This document shows positions 7,254 to 14,542 of a stretch of 16,248 nt of DNA, piece after piece; positions within the stretch are counted from its first letter, which is position 1, and every line of letters starts with the position of its first letter. This DNA comes from Methanobrevibacter_A sp964547125. Its GTDB lineage: Archaea > Methanobacteriota > Methanobacteria > Methanobacteriales > Methanobacteriaceae. A program made the position numbers and the translations under genes. The stretch lies in the NCBI GenBank assembly GCA_964547125.1, contig CAZJLS010000037.1:1-16248 (forward strand), written 5' to 3'. The notes beneath the pieces are model-generated. The model saw nothing but the letters and a program-made list of their open reading frames with translations. It made no database searches and had not been told where the DNA came from.

Positions 7254-7265
7254 TTTTTAAATACT
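7254..7265 (+). promoter_or_regulatory. Probable TATA region of the second amtB-glnK unit
   Basis: TTTTTAAATACT, the best TATA-like element at the proper distance before the operator; the predicted transcription start is about 7285, a few bases before the palindrome at 7290. Weaker than the first unit's TATA box. Confidence 0.5.
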
Positions 7266-7289
7266 ATTTTTTACTTAAATAATAATGGT

Positions 7290-7305
7290 CGGAATTGGTT
7301 TTCCG
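7290..7305 (+). promoter_or_regulatory. NrpR-type nitrogen operator upstream of amtB2
   Basis: CGGAA-TTGGTT-TTCCG, a perfect GGAA-N6-TTCC palindrome with the same flanking C and G as the first unit's operator but a different spacer. Independent recurrence at the same place relative to the promoter strongly supports a shared repressor. Confidence 0.85.
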
Positions 7306-7358
7306 TTCTAATTTATTCTAATTTTTAATATTAAAATTAAAGGAGAAAGATAAAAAAT

Positions 7359-8576
7359 ATGTCAACAATAACCGCACTAAGTACAGGAGACACCTCATGG
7401 GTACTTGTAGCAACAATAATGGTTCTACTCATGACAATACCTGGACTAGCATTCTTTTATGGGGGATTAAGCAAAAAGAAAAATGTACTAAACACAATGT
7501 TCATGAGCTTAATAGCATTCTCTATAATTGCAATAATATGGGTATTATATGGATACCAACTAAGCTTCGGACAATCAATAAATGGATTAATAGGACTACC
7601 ACAACATCTAATGCTTGATGGAATAAGTGCATCATCAATGTACGGTTCAATACCTCTCTTATTATTCGTAGCATTCCAACTAACATTCGCAGCCCTAACT
7701 GGAGCACTCCTATCTGGAGGAGTAGTTGGAAGAATGAAAACATCAGCATGGATACTATTCATTATAATATGGACAACACTAGTATACATACCAATAGCCC
7801 ACTGGATATGGGGCGGAGGATGGTTAATGCAACTAGGAGCACTAGACTTCGCAGGAGGATGCGCAGTAGAAATAAATAGTGGACTATCAACACTAGCATT
7901 AGTACTAGTCCTAGGCTCAAGAAAAGAAAGAGTATTATTACCTCACAACCTAGGATACTCCGTATTAGGAGCAGGATTCCTATTCTTCGGATGGTTAGGA
8001 TTCAACGGAGGATCAGCATTATCTGCAAATGGACTAGCAGTAAGTGCACTACTATCAACAATAATGGCAGGATGTGCAGGACTAGTAACATGGGTAATGA
8101 TGGATACAATAAAAGTAGGAAAACCAACAGTGCTAGGAGCAATAACTGGGCTTGTAGCAGGATTAGTTGCAATAACACCAGCATCAGGATTTGTAGACAT
8201 ATCTTACTCAATAATAATCGGAATAATAGCATCAATAATATCATACTATGCAGTATACACAATAAAAGACAAATTTGGTTATGATGATGCATTAGATGTA
8301 TTCGGAGTACATGGATGTGCAGGAATATGGGGACTAATAGCAACAGGAATATTCGCATCACCATTAGTAAACTCCGCAACAGGACTAATATTCGGAAACC
8401 CAAACCAAGCAATAATACAAATAATAGCAACAATAAGCATAATAATCTACTCATTCACACTAACTTATATAATAGCAAAAATAGTAGATAAAACCATAGG
8501 ATTAAGAGTGGAAGATAAAATAGAAGTAGGCGGACTAGACACAAACCTACATGAAGAATCAGGTTACCAACTCTAA
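7359..8576 (+). CDS. amtB: Ammonium transporter Amt (second copy, His-to-Glu pore variant)
   Basis: 405 residues, the same length as copy 1 and alignable end to end without visible gaps. F106, W151, D163 and H318 are kept. The first pore histidine is replaced: ALDFAGGCAVEINSG has E171 where copy 1 has H171. Glu at this place is known in the fungal Mep1/Mep3 transporters and affects transport properties, so this is likely a functional variant rather than a dead copy. The C-terminal tail LHEESGYQL is identical to copy 1. AGGAG at 7341-7345 lies 13 bases before ATG 7359. Codons are strongly A-ending (ata, cta, gga), more so than in copy 1, so the duplication is not very recent or the copy came from elsewhere. 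Confidence 0.96.
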   Translation: MSTITALSTGDTSWVLVATIMVLLMTIPGLAFFYGGLSKKKNVLNTMFMSLIAFSIIAIIWVLYGYQLSFGQSINGLIGLPQHLMLDGISASSMYGSIPLLLFVAFQLTFAALTGALLSGGVVGRMKTSAWILFIIIWTTLVYIPIAHWIWGGGWLMQLGALDFAGGCAVEINSGLSTLALVLVLGSRKERVLLPHNLGYSVLGAGFLFFGWLGFNGGSALSANGLAVSALLSTIMAGCAGLVTWVMMDTIKVGKPTVLGAITGLVAGLVAITPASGFVDISYSIIIGIIASIISYYAVYTIKDKFGYDDALDVFGVHGCAGIWGLIATGIFASPLVNSATGLIFGNPNQAIIQIIATISIIIYSFTLTYIIAKIVDKTIGLRVEDKIEVGGLDTNLHEESGYQL

Positions 8577-8595
8577 AAAAAAGGAGTATAAAAAT

Positions 8596-8934
8596 ATGAA
8601 AAGAATAATAGCAGTAATAAGAGAAGAAAAATTAGAAGATGTAAAACAAGCACTAAGCAAAATAGACTGTAATGGAATGAATGTATCAGAAATAAGAGGA
8701 AGAGGATCCCAAATCGGAATAAAACAAAGATACAGAGGATCAAATTATTGTGTAGATTTAATACCAAAAACAAGAGTAGAACTCATAGTAAAAGATGAAG
8801 ACATGGACAAAGTAGTAGATACAATAGTTGAAAGCGCAAGAACTGGGGATGTAGGTGATGGAAAACTATTTATATCTGATGTTGTTGAAGTTATACGTAT
8901 AAGAACTGGAGAACGTGGAAACGACGCAGTATAA
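8596..8934 (+). CDS. glnK: Nitrogen regulatory PII protein GlnK (second copy)
   Basis: 112-residue PII protein paired with the second Amt. It starts at ATG 8596, with AAGGAG at 8581-8586; an in-frame ATG at 8551 lies inside amtB2 and is not used, since family members and copy 1 start MKRIIAVIREEKLEDV. B-loop TGDVGDGKLFI and C-loop VIRIRTGE are intact and Y51 is kept. The T-loop differs from copy 1 at residues 38, 40, 44, 45 and 50 (S, I, Q, R, N instead of R, L, E, S, K), the part that inserts into the channel, which suggests partner specificity. It ends five bases from the convergent metallopeptidase gene. Confidence 0.97.
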   Translation: MKRIIAVIREEKLEDVKQALSKIDCNGMNVSEIRGRGSQIGIKQRYRGSNYCVDLIPKTRVELIVKDEDMDKVVDTIVESARTGDVGDGKLFISDVVEVIRIRTGERGNDAV

Positions 8935-8939
8935 AAATT

Positions 8940-9476
8940 TCATAATCCACTATTAAGTTTTACTCTAATCTCTCGATGATTTGGACAAAATTCATCCATC
9001 AATTTCCAAAACTTTTTAGTATGATTAAACTCAATTAAATGACACAACTCATGAATTAACACCATTTTCAAAGCTTCTTTATTTTTTGAAGCTAATTTTG
9101 TATTAAGAGTGATTACACCATTCTTTTTACAATTTCCCCAATTTTTCATTTTCCTATATTTAATTTCACTTGGCCCACACCCAACAAGCTCAACACATTC
9201 ATCTAAAATTTTACAAGTTTCTTTTTCAATTTCCATTCTATATAATCTATTAATATTAATTTTACCTTCATATATCTCACCCCATAATCTAATTTCTTTA
9301 TTAGGATTATAATGCTCTTCAATCCAAGATATATTATCATCAATAAATTTTTTTATCTCTTCATCTCTTGCATAATATGGTGCGGACATAATAACTTCAC
9401 CATACTCTTCTTTTAAAATTAAACTTTTTATTTTTCTTTTTTTAATTCTCACATTTCGATAAATCATTTTAATCAT
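8940..9476 (-). CDS. YgjP-like (DUF45/WLM-type) zinc metallopeptidase
   Basis: 178-residue cytosolic protein of the YgjP/DUF45 family, related to M48/SprT-like gluzincins. The zinc motif HELCH (H142, E143, H146) is followed by H152 in the FNHTKKFW segment. The preceding MKNWGNCKKNGVITLN is the characteristic RWGSC-type strand of the family. In many bacteria such genes accompany type I restriction systems, but none is seen here; the cellular role is not established. The start may be 9476 or the Met at 9467 (MIYRNVRIKK). No Shine-Dalgarno precedes it, and a TATA-like element about 35 bases upstream implies a short or absent leader. Confidence 0.88.
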   Translation of the reverse strand: MIKMIYRNVRIKKRKIKSLILKEEYGEVIMSAPYYARDEEIKKFIDDNISWIEEHYNPNKEIRLWGEIYEGKININRLYRMEIEKETCKILDECVELVGCGPSEIKYRKMKNWGNCKKNGVITLNTKLASKNKEALKMVLIHELCHLIEFNHTKKFWKLMDEFCPNHREIRVKLNSGL

Positions 9477-9506
9477 TTAAATAAAATATAATGTTAAAAG
9501 ATAAAT

Positions 9507-9516
9507 ACATATAAAC
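9507..9516 (-). promoter_or_regulatory. TATA-like element for the metallopeptidase gene
   Basis: Read on the minus strand, GTTTATATGT. The predicted start is about 9485, within ten bases of the first ATG, consistent with a leaderless or nearly leaderless transcript. Confidence 0.4.
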
Positions 9517-9671
9517 TACTAAATATTATAACAAAGAAAGTAATAATATTTGTAAAAGATTATACACTAAAAAATATTTTTTGCATAAATGAATATTAAT
9601 TTTATTATTTACTTTATTTTAAGTATTTTTTTTATCTATTATCTGGTTTTAAATTTAATTAAACATTTAGA

Positions 9672-9682
9672 TAACTTATATT
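9672..9682 (+). promoter_or_regulatory. TATA-like element for the SpoIIM-family gene
   Basis: AACTTATATTA about 50 bases before ATG 9732, predicting a start near 9703. The 255-base divergent gap 9477-9731 is otherwise plain AT-rich sequence. Confidence 0.4.
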
Positions 9683-9731
9683 AATAAAAAAATTTAAAAT
9701 AATAATGATTTATATTGTAGGTTAGTTTATA

Positions 9732-10370
9732 ATGAATTTTATAAGAGTATATTTTGAAAATTTAAGAAAAACATTAGAAAAAAATAGTAATTTGGCCTTA
9801 TCCTTAGCATTAATATTTATAGTTGTAATTGGTGTAGCTTCAGCATTTGCTGATCAATTCAACTCATTACTTACAACATATGGTATTAACACATTATTAA
9901 ATCCAAATGTTAATATGAATTCTGTTTTAGATGTATTTTTGAATAATGAGATAGCAGCTTTATCAACTTATCTATTATCAATATTTTTTGGGATTGTAAG
10001 TATATTTTCAGTTATTTTAAATGGTTTAAGTTTAGGTATTTTATATGGAACAACTTTTTCTCAACAAAATTTCGCAGTATTTGTTGCATATATTCTTCCA
10101 CATGGGATATTTGAAATACCTGCAATAATTCTTGAATCTGTAGCTGGAATATTGTTATTTAAATTCTTATACTTTTTTGTAAAAAAAAGTTTCACTTACC
10201 GAAGTCCTAGTTTTAAAGAAGGTATGGTTAAGTCATGGGATGAAAATAAGGTTTATTTAATACACTCTGTAGTTCTCATAATATTCGTTTCAATACTTTT
10301 AATAATTGCAGCAATTATTGAAGTATATCTCACTCCAACAATTGGAAGTTATGTTGCAAATTTATTTTAA
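9732..10370 (+). CDS. SpoIIM-family (DUF95) integral membrane protein
   Basis: 212-residue polytopic membrane protein. Hydrophobic segments are about residues 20-40, 76-105, 114-125, 130-150 and 174-200. The family signature LPHGIFEIPAIILES (122-136) is clear. In Bacillus SpoIIM takes part in engulfment with SpoIID/P, but archaeal homologues have no sporulation role and their function is unknown. It is the first gene of a plus-strand run with the tRNA deacylase (19-base gap), the helicase and a small anchored protein. The ribosome-binding site is weak. Confidence 0.87.
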   Translation: MNFIRVYFENLRKTLEKNSNLALSLALIFIVVIGVASAFADQFNSLLTTYGINTLLNPNVNMNSVLDVFLNNEIAALSTYLLSIFFGIVSIFSVILNGLSLGILYGTTFSQQNFAVFVAYILPHGIFEIPAIILESVAGILLFKFLYFFVKKSFTYRSPSFKEGMVKSWDENKVYLIHSVVLIIFVSILLIIAAIIEVYLTPTIGSYVANLF

Positions 10371-10389
10371 TGCATAGTATGGTGTATTT

Positions 10390-10830
10390 ATGAAACTAAT
10401 TGTTCAAAGGGTTTTAAATTCATGTGTTGAAGTTGAAGGTGAAATTACTGGAAAAATAAATGAAGGATTAATGGTTCTTGTTGGCTTTGGAATAAATGAT
10501 ACTGAAAAAGAAGCTGATTATTTGGCAAATAAACTTACAAAATTAAGAATATTTCCTGATGAAAAAGAAAGAATGAACCTTTCAGTTAAAGATATTGGTG
10601 GAAAATTATTATTAATTCCACAATTCACATTATATGCTTCAACTAAAAAGAACAGACCATCATTTCATAAAGCTTTAGCCCCAAAAGAAGCAACTATTTT
10701 ATTCGATTATTTTGTAGAAAAATGTTCACAAGTTGTACCAGTTGAAACTGGAGTATTTGGAGCTTTTATGAAAGTGAAATTGTTAAATAATGGACCTGTA
10801 ACAATTATATTAGAAAAAGAATTCGATTAA
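10390..10830 (+). CDS. dtd: D-aminoacyl-tRNA deacylase, DTD1 type
   Basis: 146-residue homodimeric enzyme that removes D-amino acids (and, in this family, glycine) mischarged on tRNAs. It is the bacterial/eukaryotic DTD1 fold, beginning MKLIVQRVLNSCVEVEG. Two cross-dimer active-site motifs are seen: PQFTL at 77-81 and NNGPVT at 133-138, plus KNRPSFHKAL. The first motif is normally SQxTL; here Ser77 is Pro, while the catalytic-site Thr80 is kept. Most archaea instead use the unrelated DtdA/DTD2, so a DTD1 gene may reflect transfer from bacteria (inference). GGTG at 10381-10384 precedes ATG 10390. Three bases separate it from the helicase, so they are co-transcribed. Confidence 0.94.
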   Translation: MKLIVQRVLNSCVEVEGEITGKINEGLMVLVGFGINDTEKEADYLANKLTKLRIFPDEKERMNLSVKDIGGKLLLIPQFTLYASTKKNRPSFHKALAPKEATILFDYFVEKCSQVVPVETGVFGAFMKVKLLNNGPVTIILEKEFD

Positions 10831-10833
10831 GAA

Positions 10834-13431
10834 ATGATTATTTTAAATAAAAAGAAAAATAATTGGATGATGTATCCTATTGGTTCTCCAAAAGATGCAC
10901 TTAATAGTAGAAGAGAACCAGAATTTATAGGGACATTGAAATTTTCAGAAACTGAAGAAGAATATATATTAAATAAATATATTGTTCATACAGATAATGA
11001 GGATAAATTAAAACCTCCAGCTGAAGCTGTGGAGTTGTTACGATCACAAGCAGTTTTTTTAGCAACTCGTGATAGGGTAATGGAAAAGATTTTAAAATCT
11101 TTGAATATTAAAACTCGCCATACTAGGATTTGTCCTCATTGTATTTATGAAGGTTATATTAGGATAATTAATAAAGATTGTAGTTTTAAGTATCATGATC
11201 AATATATTTGTGAAGATTGTGCTGATGAAACTATTAAACGTGAGATGAAGCTTAGACGTTATGATAGTGCATCTTTTTCTAATTTTAAAAAGATTTTAAC
11301 AAAAACTGGAGAGTTGGAAACTGTTTTAGATATGTTGTCTCCTCGTTTTGATCCTTTAAAACATGATGATTTGACTTTATTTGATAATGTTAATGTTAAT
11401 GCAGATAAAATTCCAGATATTTCCATTACTCGTCTCAAGATTCCTAATAAATTTAAGGATGTTTTAATAGGTAATGGTGATTTTAATTTACTGCCTGTTC
11501 AACTTTTAGCTATAAAAGCAGGTGTTTTGAGGGGTGAAGATTTACTTGTTGTTTCTGCAACAGGTAGTGGTAAAACTTTAATTGGTGAGTTAGCAGGTAT
11601 TCCTAGTGCATTAAATGGTAAAAAGTTTTTGTTTTTAACTCCTCTTGTTGCTCTTGCAAATCAGAAATATCGTGATTTTAAGAAACGTTATTCTTCTTTA
11701 GGTTTGAAAGTTGCACTTAAAGTTGGAGGTAATAGAATTAAAGCTAAAAATGAGTTAAATATTCATGATGGTAATGTTTATGATGCAGATATTATTGTGG
11801 GGACTTATGAGGGTTTGGATTATATTCTTCGCAGTGGTAAAAAGGATATTCTTGGAGATTTGGGGGTTGTTTTAATTGATGAGATTCATACTATTGCTGA
11901 TGAAGATAGAGGTTTAAGATTATATGGTTTAATTAATCGTTTACGTAGTCTTTTTAAGGATGCTCAGTTAATTGGTTTATCTGCAACTATTGGTAATCCT
12001 AAATTCTTAGCTAATAGTTTTAATATGAAGTTGGTTCAGTATACACAGCGTCCGGTTCCATTAGATAGGCATTTAATTTATGTTAATAATGAAACTCAAA
12101 AGAAACATCTTATGCGTCGTTTAGTTTCACGTGAGTATCATAGAAAAAGTAGTAAAGGATATCGTGGTCAGAGTATTATATTCACTAATTCTCGTCGTAA
12201 GACTCATAAGATTAGTAATTATCTTTCTGGGAAGGGTGTTAGTGTTGCAGCTTATCATGCTGGTTTGTCTTATTATAAAAAAGATAAAATTGAAAGAGAT
12301 TTTGGTCGTGGGCGTATTGCTGCTGTTGTAACTACTGCTGCTTTAGCTGCAGGTGTTGATTTTCCTGCAAGTCAAGTTATTTTTGAATCTTTGCTTATGG
12401 GTAATAATTGGATTACAAGTAATGATTTTAATCAAATGTTAGGTCGTGGTGGTCGTCCTAGTTTTCATGATAAAGGTTTAATTTATTTGCTTCCTGAAAT
12501 TGATAATATTTTTGATAATATTAGTGAGGAAGCTATGGCATTAAATCTTCTTGAAAGTGATTTAGAAGATGTTAATGTAGATTATAATGATAGTGGTGTT
12601 TTGGAGGAAATACTTGCGGATATTTGTAGTGGTTCAAGAAATAATGTTGAAGGTTTCAAAAAACTTTATAAAAATAAATTAAATAATCCATTAGAGATAC
12701 ATATCAATGAACTTATTAATAGTAAAATGATAAAAGAACAAAATAATGGAAAACTCCTACCATTAAAATATGGTCAAGCAGTAAGTAAAAGTTTTTTATC
12801 AATAGAAAATGGAAATTATATAAAAAATAATCTAGAAAGACTAGACTATCTAAAAGGATACCAAGAAAAAACATACATACAAAAAAAGATAAAAAAACCA
12901 AAAAATAAAAAAACAAATCTAGATAAAATAAACACAAAACTAAAAATAAAAAGCATAGCAATAAACCTAGAACCATTTGAAAATGCATACCTACCACCAA
13001 CAATACACAAACAAATAAGCACACACCTAAAAGTAAACTTCTCAACAAGATTATTCAATGAATCAACACTAGACATAATAAATAATGGAGAAACATTAAC
13101 AAAAATAGATAAAAAATTCCAAGAAACACTAATAAAACTACAAATTGACTTTATGAGATGTGGATGCAAAGAAAAACCATTCTGTGACTGCCTACAAAAA
13201 GGAATAAGTTTATTCATAATAGAAGAAAGACTAAAACACAAAGACCCATATGAAATAAGTGAAAAACTATACAAAAAATATACAATACAAGCCTACCCCG
13301 GAGACATATACACATGGCTAAACAACCTAGTACAAAACCTAGATGCAATAAAAAGAATAAGTCACTCAATAGGAAATAAACACCTAATAAAACACACACA
13401 AACAATAATAGAAAAAATAGAAAAAGGATAA
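10834..13431 (+). CDS. Archaea-type Ski2-like superfamily II helicase (COG1202-like)
   Basis: 865-residue ATP-dependent helicase. An N-terminal domain carries a zinc-ribbon-like pair C100/C103 (CPHC) and C126/C129 (CEDC). The core has motif I ATGSGKT (242-248), Ia LTPLVALANQ, II DEIH (349-352), III SAT (383-385), IV IIFTNSRR, V TTAALAAGVDFP and VI QMLGRGGR (534-541), which is Ski2/Hel308-like. A C-terminal domain holds four clustered cysteines, C776/C778 and C784/C786. The architecture fits the archaeal COG1202 group, called ASH-Ski2 in work on the aRNase J RNA-processing complexes; a role in RNA decay is therefore likely but not proven here. The start may be ATG 10834 or the later 10867. Third-base choice switches abruptly near 12600-12700, at about the end of the helicase core. 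Confidence 0.9.
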   Translation: MIILNKKKNNWMMYPIGSPKDALNSRREPEFIGTLKFSETEEEYILNKYIVHTDNEDKLKPPAEAVELLRSQAVFLATRDRVMEKILKSLNIKTRHTRICPHCIYEGYIRIINKDCSFKYHDQYICEDCADETIKREMKLRRYDSASFSNFKKILTKTGELETVLDMLSPRFDPLKHDDLTLFDNVNVNADKIPDISITRLKIPNKFKDVLIGNGDFNLLPVQLLAIKAGVLRGEDLLVVSATGSGKTLIGELAGIPSALNGKKFLFLTPLVALANQKYRDFKKRYSSLGLKVALKVGGNRIKAKNELNIHDGNVYDADIIVGTYEGLDYILRSGKKDILGDLGVVLIDEIHTIADEDRGLRLYGLINRLRSLFKDAQLIGLSATIGNPKFLANSFNMKLVQYTQRPVPLDRHLIYVNNETQKKHLMRRLVSREYHRKSSKGYRGQSIIFTNSRRKTHKISNYLSGKGVSVAAYHAGLSYYKKDKIERDFGRGRIAAVVTTAALAAGVDFPASQVIFESLLMGNNWITSNDFNQMLGRGGRPSFHDKGLIYLLPEIDNIFDNISEEAMALNLLESDLEDVNVDYNDSGVLEEILADICSGSRNNVEGFKKLYKNKLNNPLEIHINELINSKMIKEQNNGKLLPLKYGQAVSKSFLSIENGNYIKNNLERLDYLKGYQEKTYIQKKIKKPKNKKTNLDKINTKLKIKSIAINLEPFENAYLPPTIHKQISTHLKVNFSTRLFNESTLDIINNGETLTKIDKKFQETLIKLQIDFMRCGCKEKPFCDCLQKGISLFIIEERLKHKDPYEISEKLYKKYTIQAYPGDIYTWLNNLVQNLDAIKRISHSIGNKHLIKHTQTIIEKIEKG

Positions 13432-13439
13432 AAATAATT

Positions 13440-13829
13440 ATGAAAAAAATAATAATACTAATAATACTAATAATACTAATACTAACAATAGTAGGAGCAT
13501 ATCTCCTAATAAATATAAATGAAACCACAACACCACAATACTCACATGGAATACAAGCACAAAACATAAATTTCATCCAAAACACAGAAAACTATCAAAT
13601 ACAAATAACACTAAGTCCAGAACAAATAAAAGATGGAGTAAGTCAAATAAATATTGAATTCTACGGTGATAAATCAATATTATATCGAGACACAATAAAC
13701 GAAATTAATGGAAGTACTGTAACCTACGAACTACCAAAAGACATAATAAGAGAAAACCTAAAAAGCATACTAATAACAACTTTCAACTCAAATGGAGAAG
13801 AAATAGGAACAACATACAAAGAAATATGA
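13440..13829 (+). CDS. Small membrane-anchored protein of unknown function
   Basis: 129 residues, not recognised. Residues 4-23 form one hydrophobic helix (Ile/Leu-rich) after MKK, so it is either a signal anchor or a signal peptide without an obvious cleavage motif. The remaining ~105 residues are polar, with alternating patterns typical of beta strands (YQIQITLSPEQ, VSQINIEFYG, SILITTF), suggesting one exported beta-sandwich domain (inference). It lies eight bases after the helicase and uses the same A-ending codons as the helicase's 3' part. A 9-bp tandem repeat encodes part of the hydrophobic helix. Confidence 0.7.
   Translation: MKKIIILIILIILILTIVGAYLLININETTTPQYSHGIQAQNINFIQNTENYQIQITLSPEQIKDGVSQINIEFYGDKSILYRDTINEINGSTVTYELPKDIIRENLKSILITTFNSNGEEIGTTYKEI
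13451..13483 (+). repeat. 9-bp tandem repeat within a transmembrane-coding segment
   Basis: AATAATACT occurs three times in tandem (13451-13477), plus AATACT. It encodes repeated Ile-Ile-Leu. As the unit is a multiple of three, slippage would lengthen or shorten the helix without a frameshift. Confidence 0.85.
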
Positions 13830-13847
13830 AATTCATAATCTAAATTT

Positions 13848-14444
13848 TCATTCTTCCAGATAATCGTCTTTTAAAAATTCAATAGTTACTTGATTTTGAA
13901 ATTTACTATTTAAACTATTTAAAACATTTTTATCTTTAACTGCAACAATATAAGAAACATTTTCAGAATATTCCTTATTAACAAGTCTAAAATTAGGATT
14001 TCTTAACTCACTATCAATATTTTTAATAAAACTATAAGAAAAAGATAATTTAAAAAGATAAAATAAACCCATATTAACAATTTCAGCATCATCCAAAGTA
14101 GTTAAAACACTTTTACCATATGCACGAACTAAACCTCCGGCACCAAGTTTAATACCACCAAAATAACGAGTAACAATAGCAAGAACATTACATAAATCAT
14201 TTTTCTTCAAAACATTAAGCATAGGTTTACCTGCAGTACCTGAAGGCTCACCATCATCATTAAAACCCTCATCATCACTTAAAACATAAGCAGTACAATT
14301 ATGAGTAGCATCACTAAACTCATCAGATACTTCATTAATTATTTTTTTAACCTCGTCTGCAGTACTTACAGGAAAAAGTCGACAAATAAATTCTGATTTT
14401 TTAATATTGATACTCGTAATGTAAGTTTTCTTTATAGTTTTCAT
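13848..14444 (-). CDS. YigZ/IMPACT (UPF0029) family protein
   Basis: 198-residue cytosolic protein of the YigZ/IMPACT family. The N-terminal UPF0029 domain shows the signature DDGEPSGTAGKP (63-74), RYFGG (93-97) and KLGAGGLVRAYG (99-110), followed by a shorter C-terminal domain of the kind seen in full-length YigZ. Eukaryotic IMPACT modulates GCN1/GCN2 signalling; the role of prokaryotic members is not settled, though ribosome or nucleic-acid binding has been suggested. The length fits YigZ (about 200). The gene runs tail to tail with the small anchored protein (18-base gap), and no Shine-Dalgarno precedes the ATG, so the transcript likely has a short leader. Confidence 0.92.
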   Translation of the reverse strand: MKTIKKTYITSINIKKSEFICRLFPVSTADEVKKIINEVSDEFSDATHNCTAYVLSDDEGFNDDGEPSGTAGKPMLNVLKKNDLCNVLAIVTRYFGGIKLGAGGLVRAYGKSVLTTLDDAEIVNMGLFYLFKLSFSYSFIKNIDSELRNPNFRLVNKEYSENVSYIVAVKDKNVLNSLNSKFQNQVTIEFLKDDYLEE

Positions 14445-14480
14445 AAAAATTAAACTTTAAATATTCAATAAAACAAATAA

Positions 14481-14490
14481 ATTATATACT
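14481..14490. promoter_or_regulatory. Shared divergent TATA region between the YigZ gene and the Asn-rich protein gene
   Basis: ATTATATACT reads as AGTATATAAT on the other strand, so one AT-rich element is a good TATA box in both directions. Predicted starts are about 14511 (plus) and 14459 (minus), giving short leaders of about 30 and 15 bases. The two genes may compete for initiation. Confidence 0.5.
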
Positions 14491-14542
14491 ATTTTATTTT
14501 ACATTTTATTTAAATTAATAATTTTTTTTGGATAAGATTAAT

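Noticed and set aside
8002..8454. Minus-strand open frame opposite amtB2, very Leu-rich
   Set aside because: The Leu richness comes from reverse-reading A-ending codons of the transporter gene; no ribosome-binding site or homology.
8551..8595. N-terminal extension of the second GlnK
   Set aside because: It lies within the end of amtB2 and contains the AAGGAG for ATG 8596; PII proteins begin MK-x-I-x-A.
5418..8934. Mobile or laterally acquired island around the doubled amt-glnK units
   Set aside because: No integrase, transposase, direct-repeat boundaries or tRNA target are visible; divergence of the copies and separate operators fit an old duplication.
12716..13274. Overlapping minus-strand frames with Leu/Phe-rich, membrane-like content
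   Set aside because: Artefact of reading the strongly A-ending 3' part of the helicase gene backwards; the helicase frame continues to a conserved Cys cluster and proper stop.
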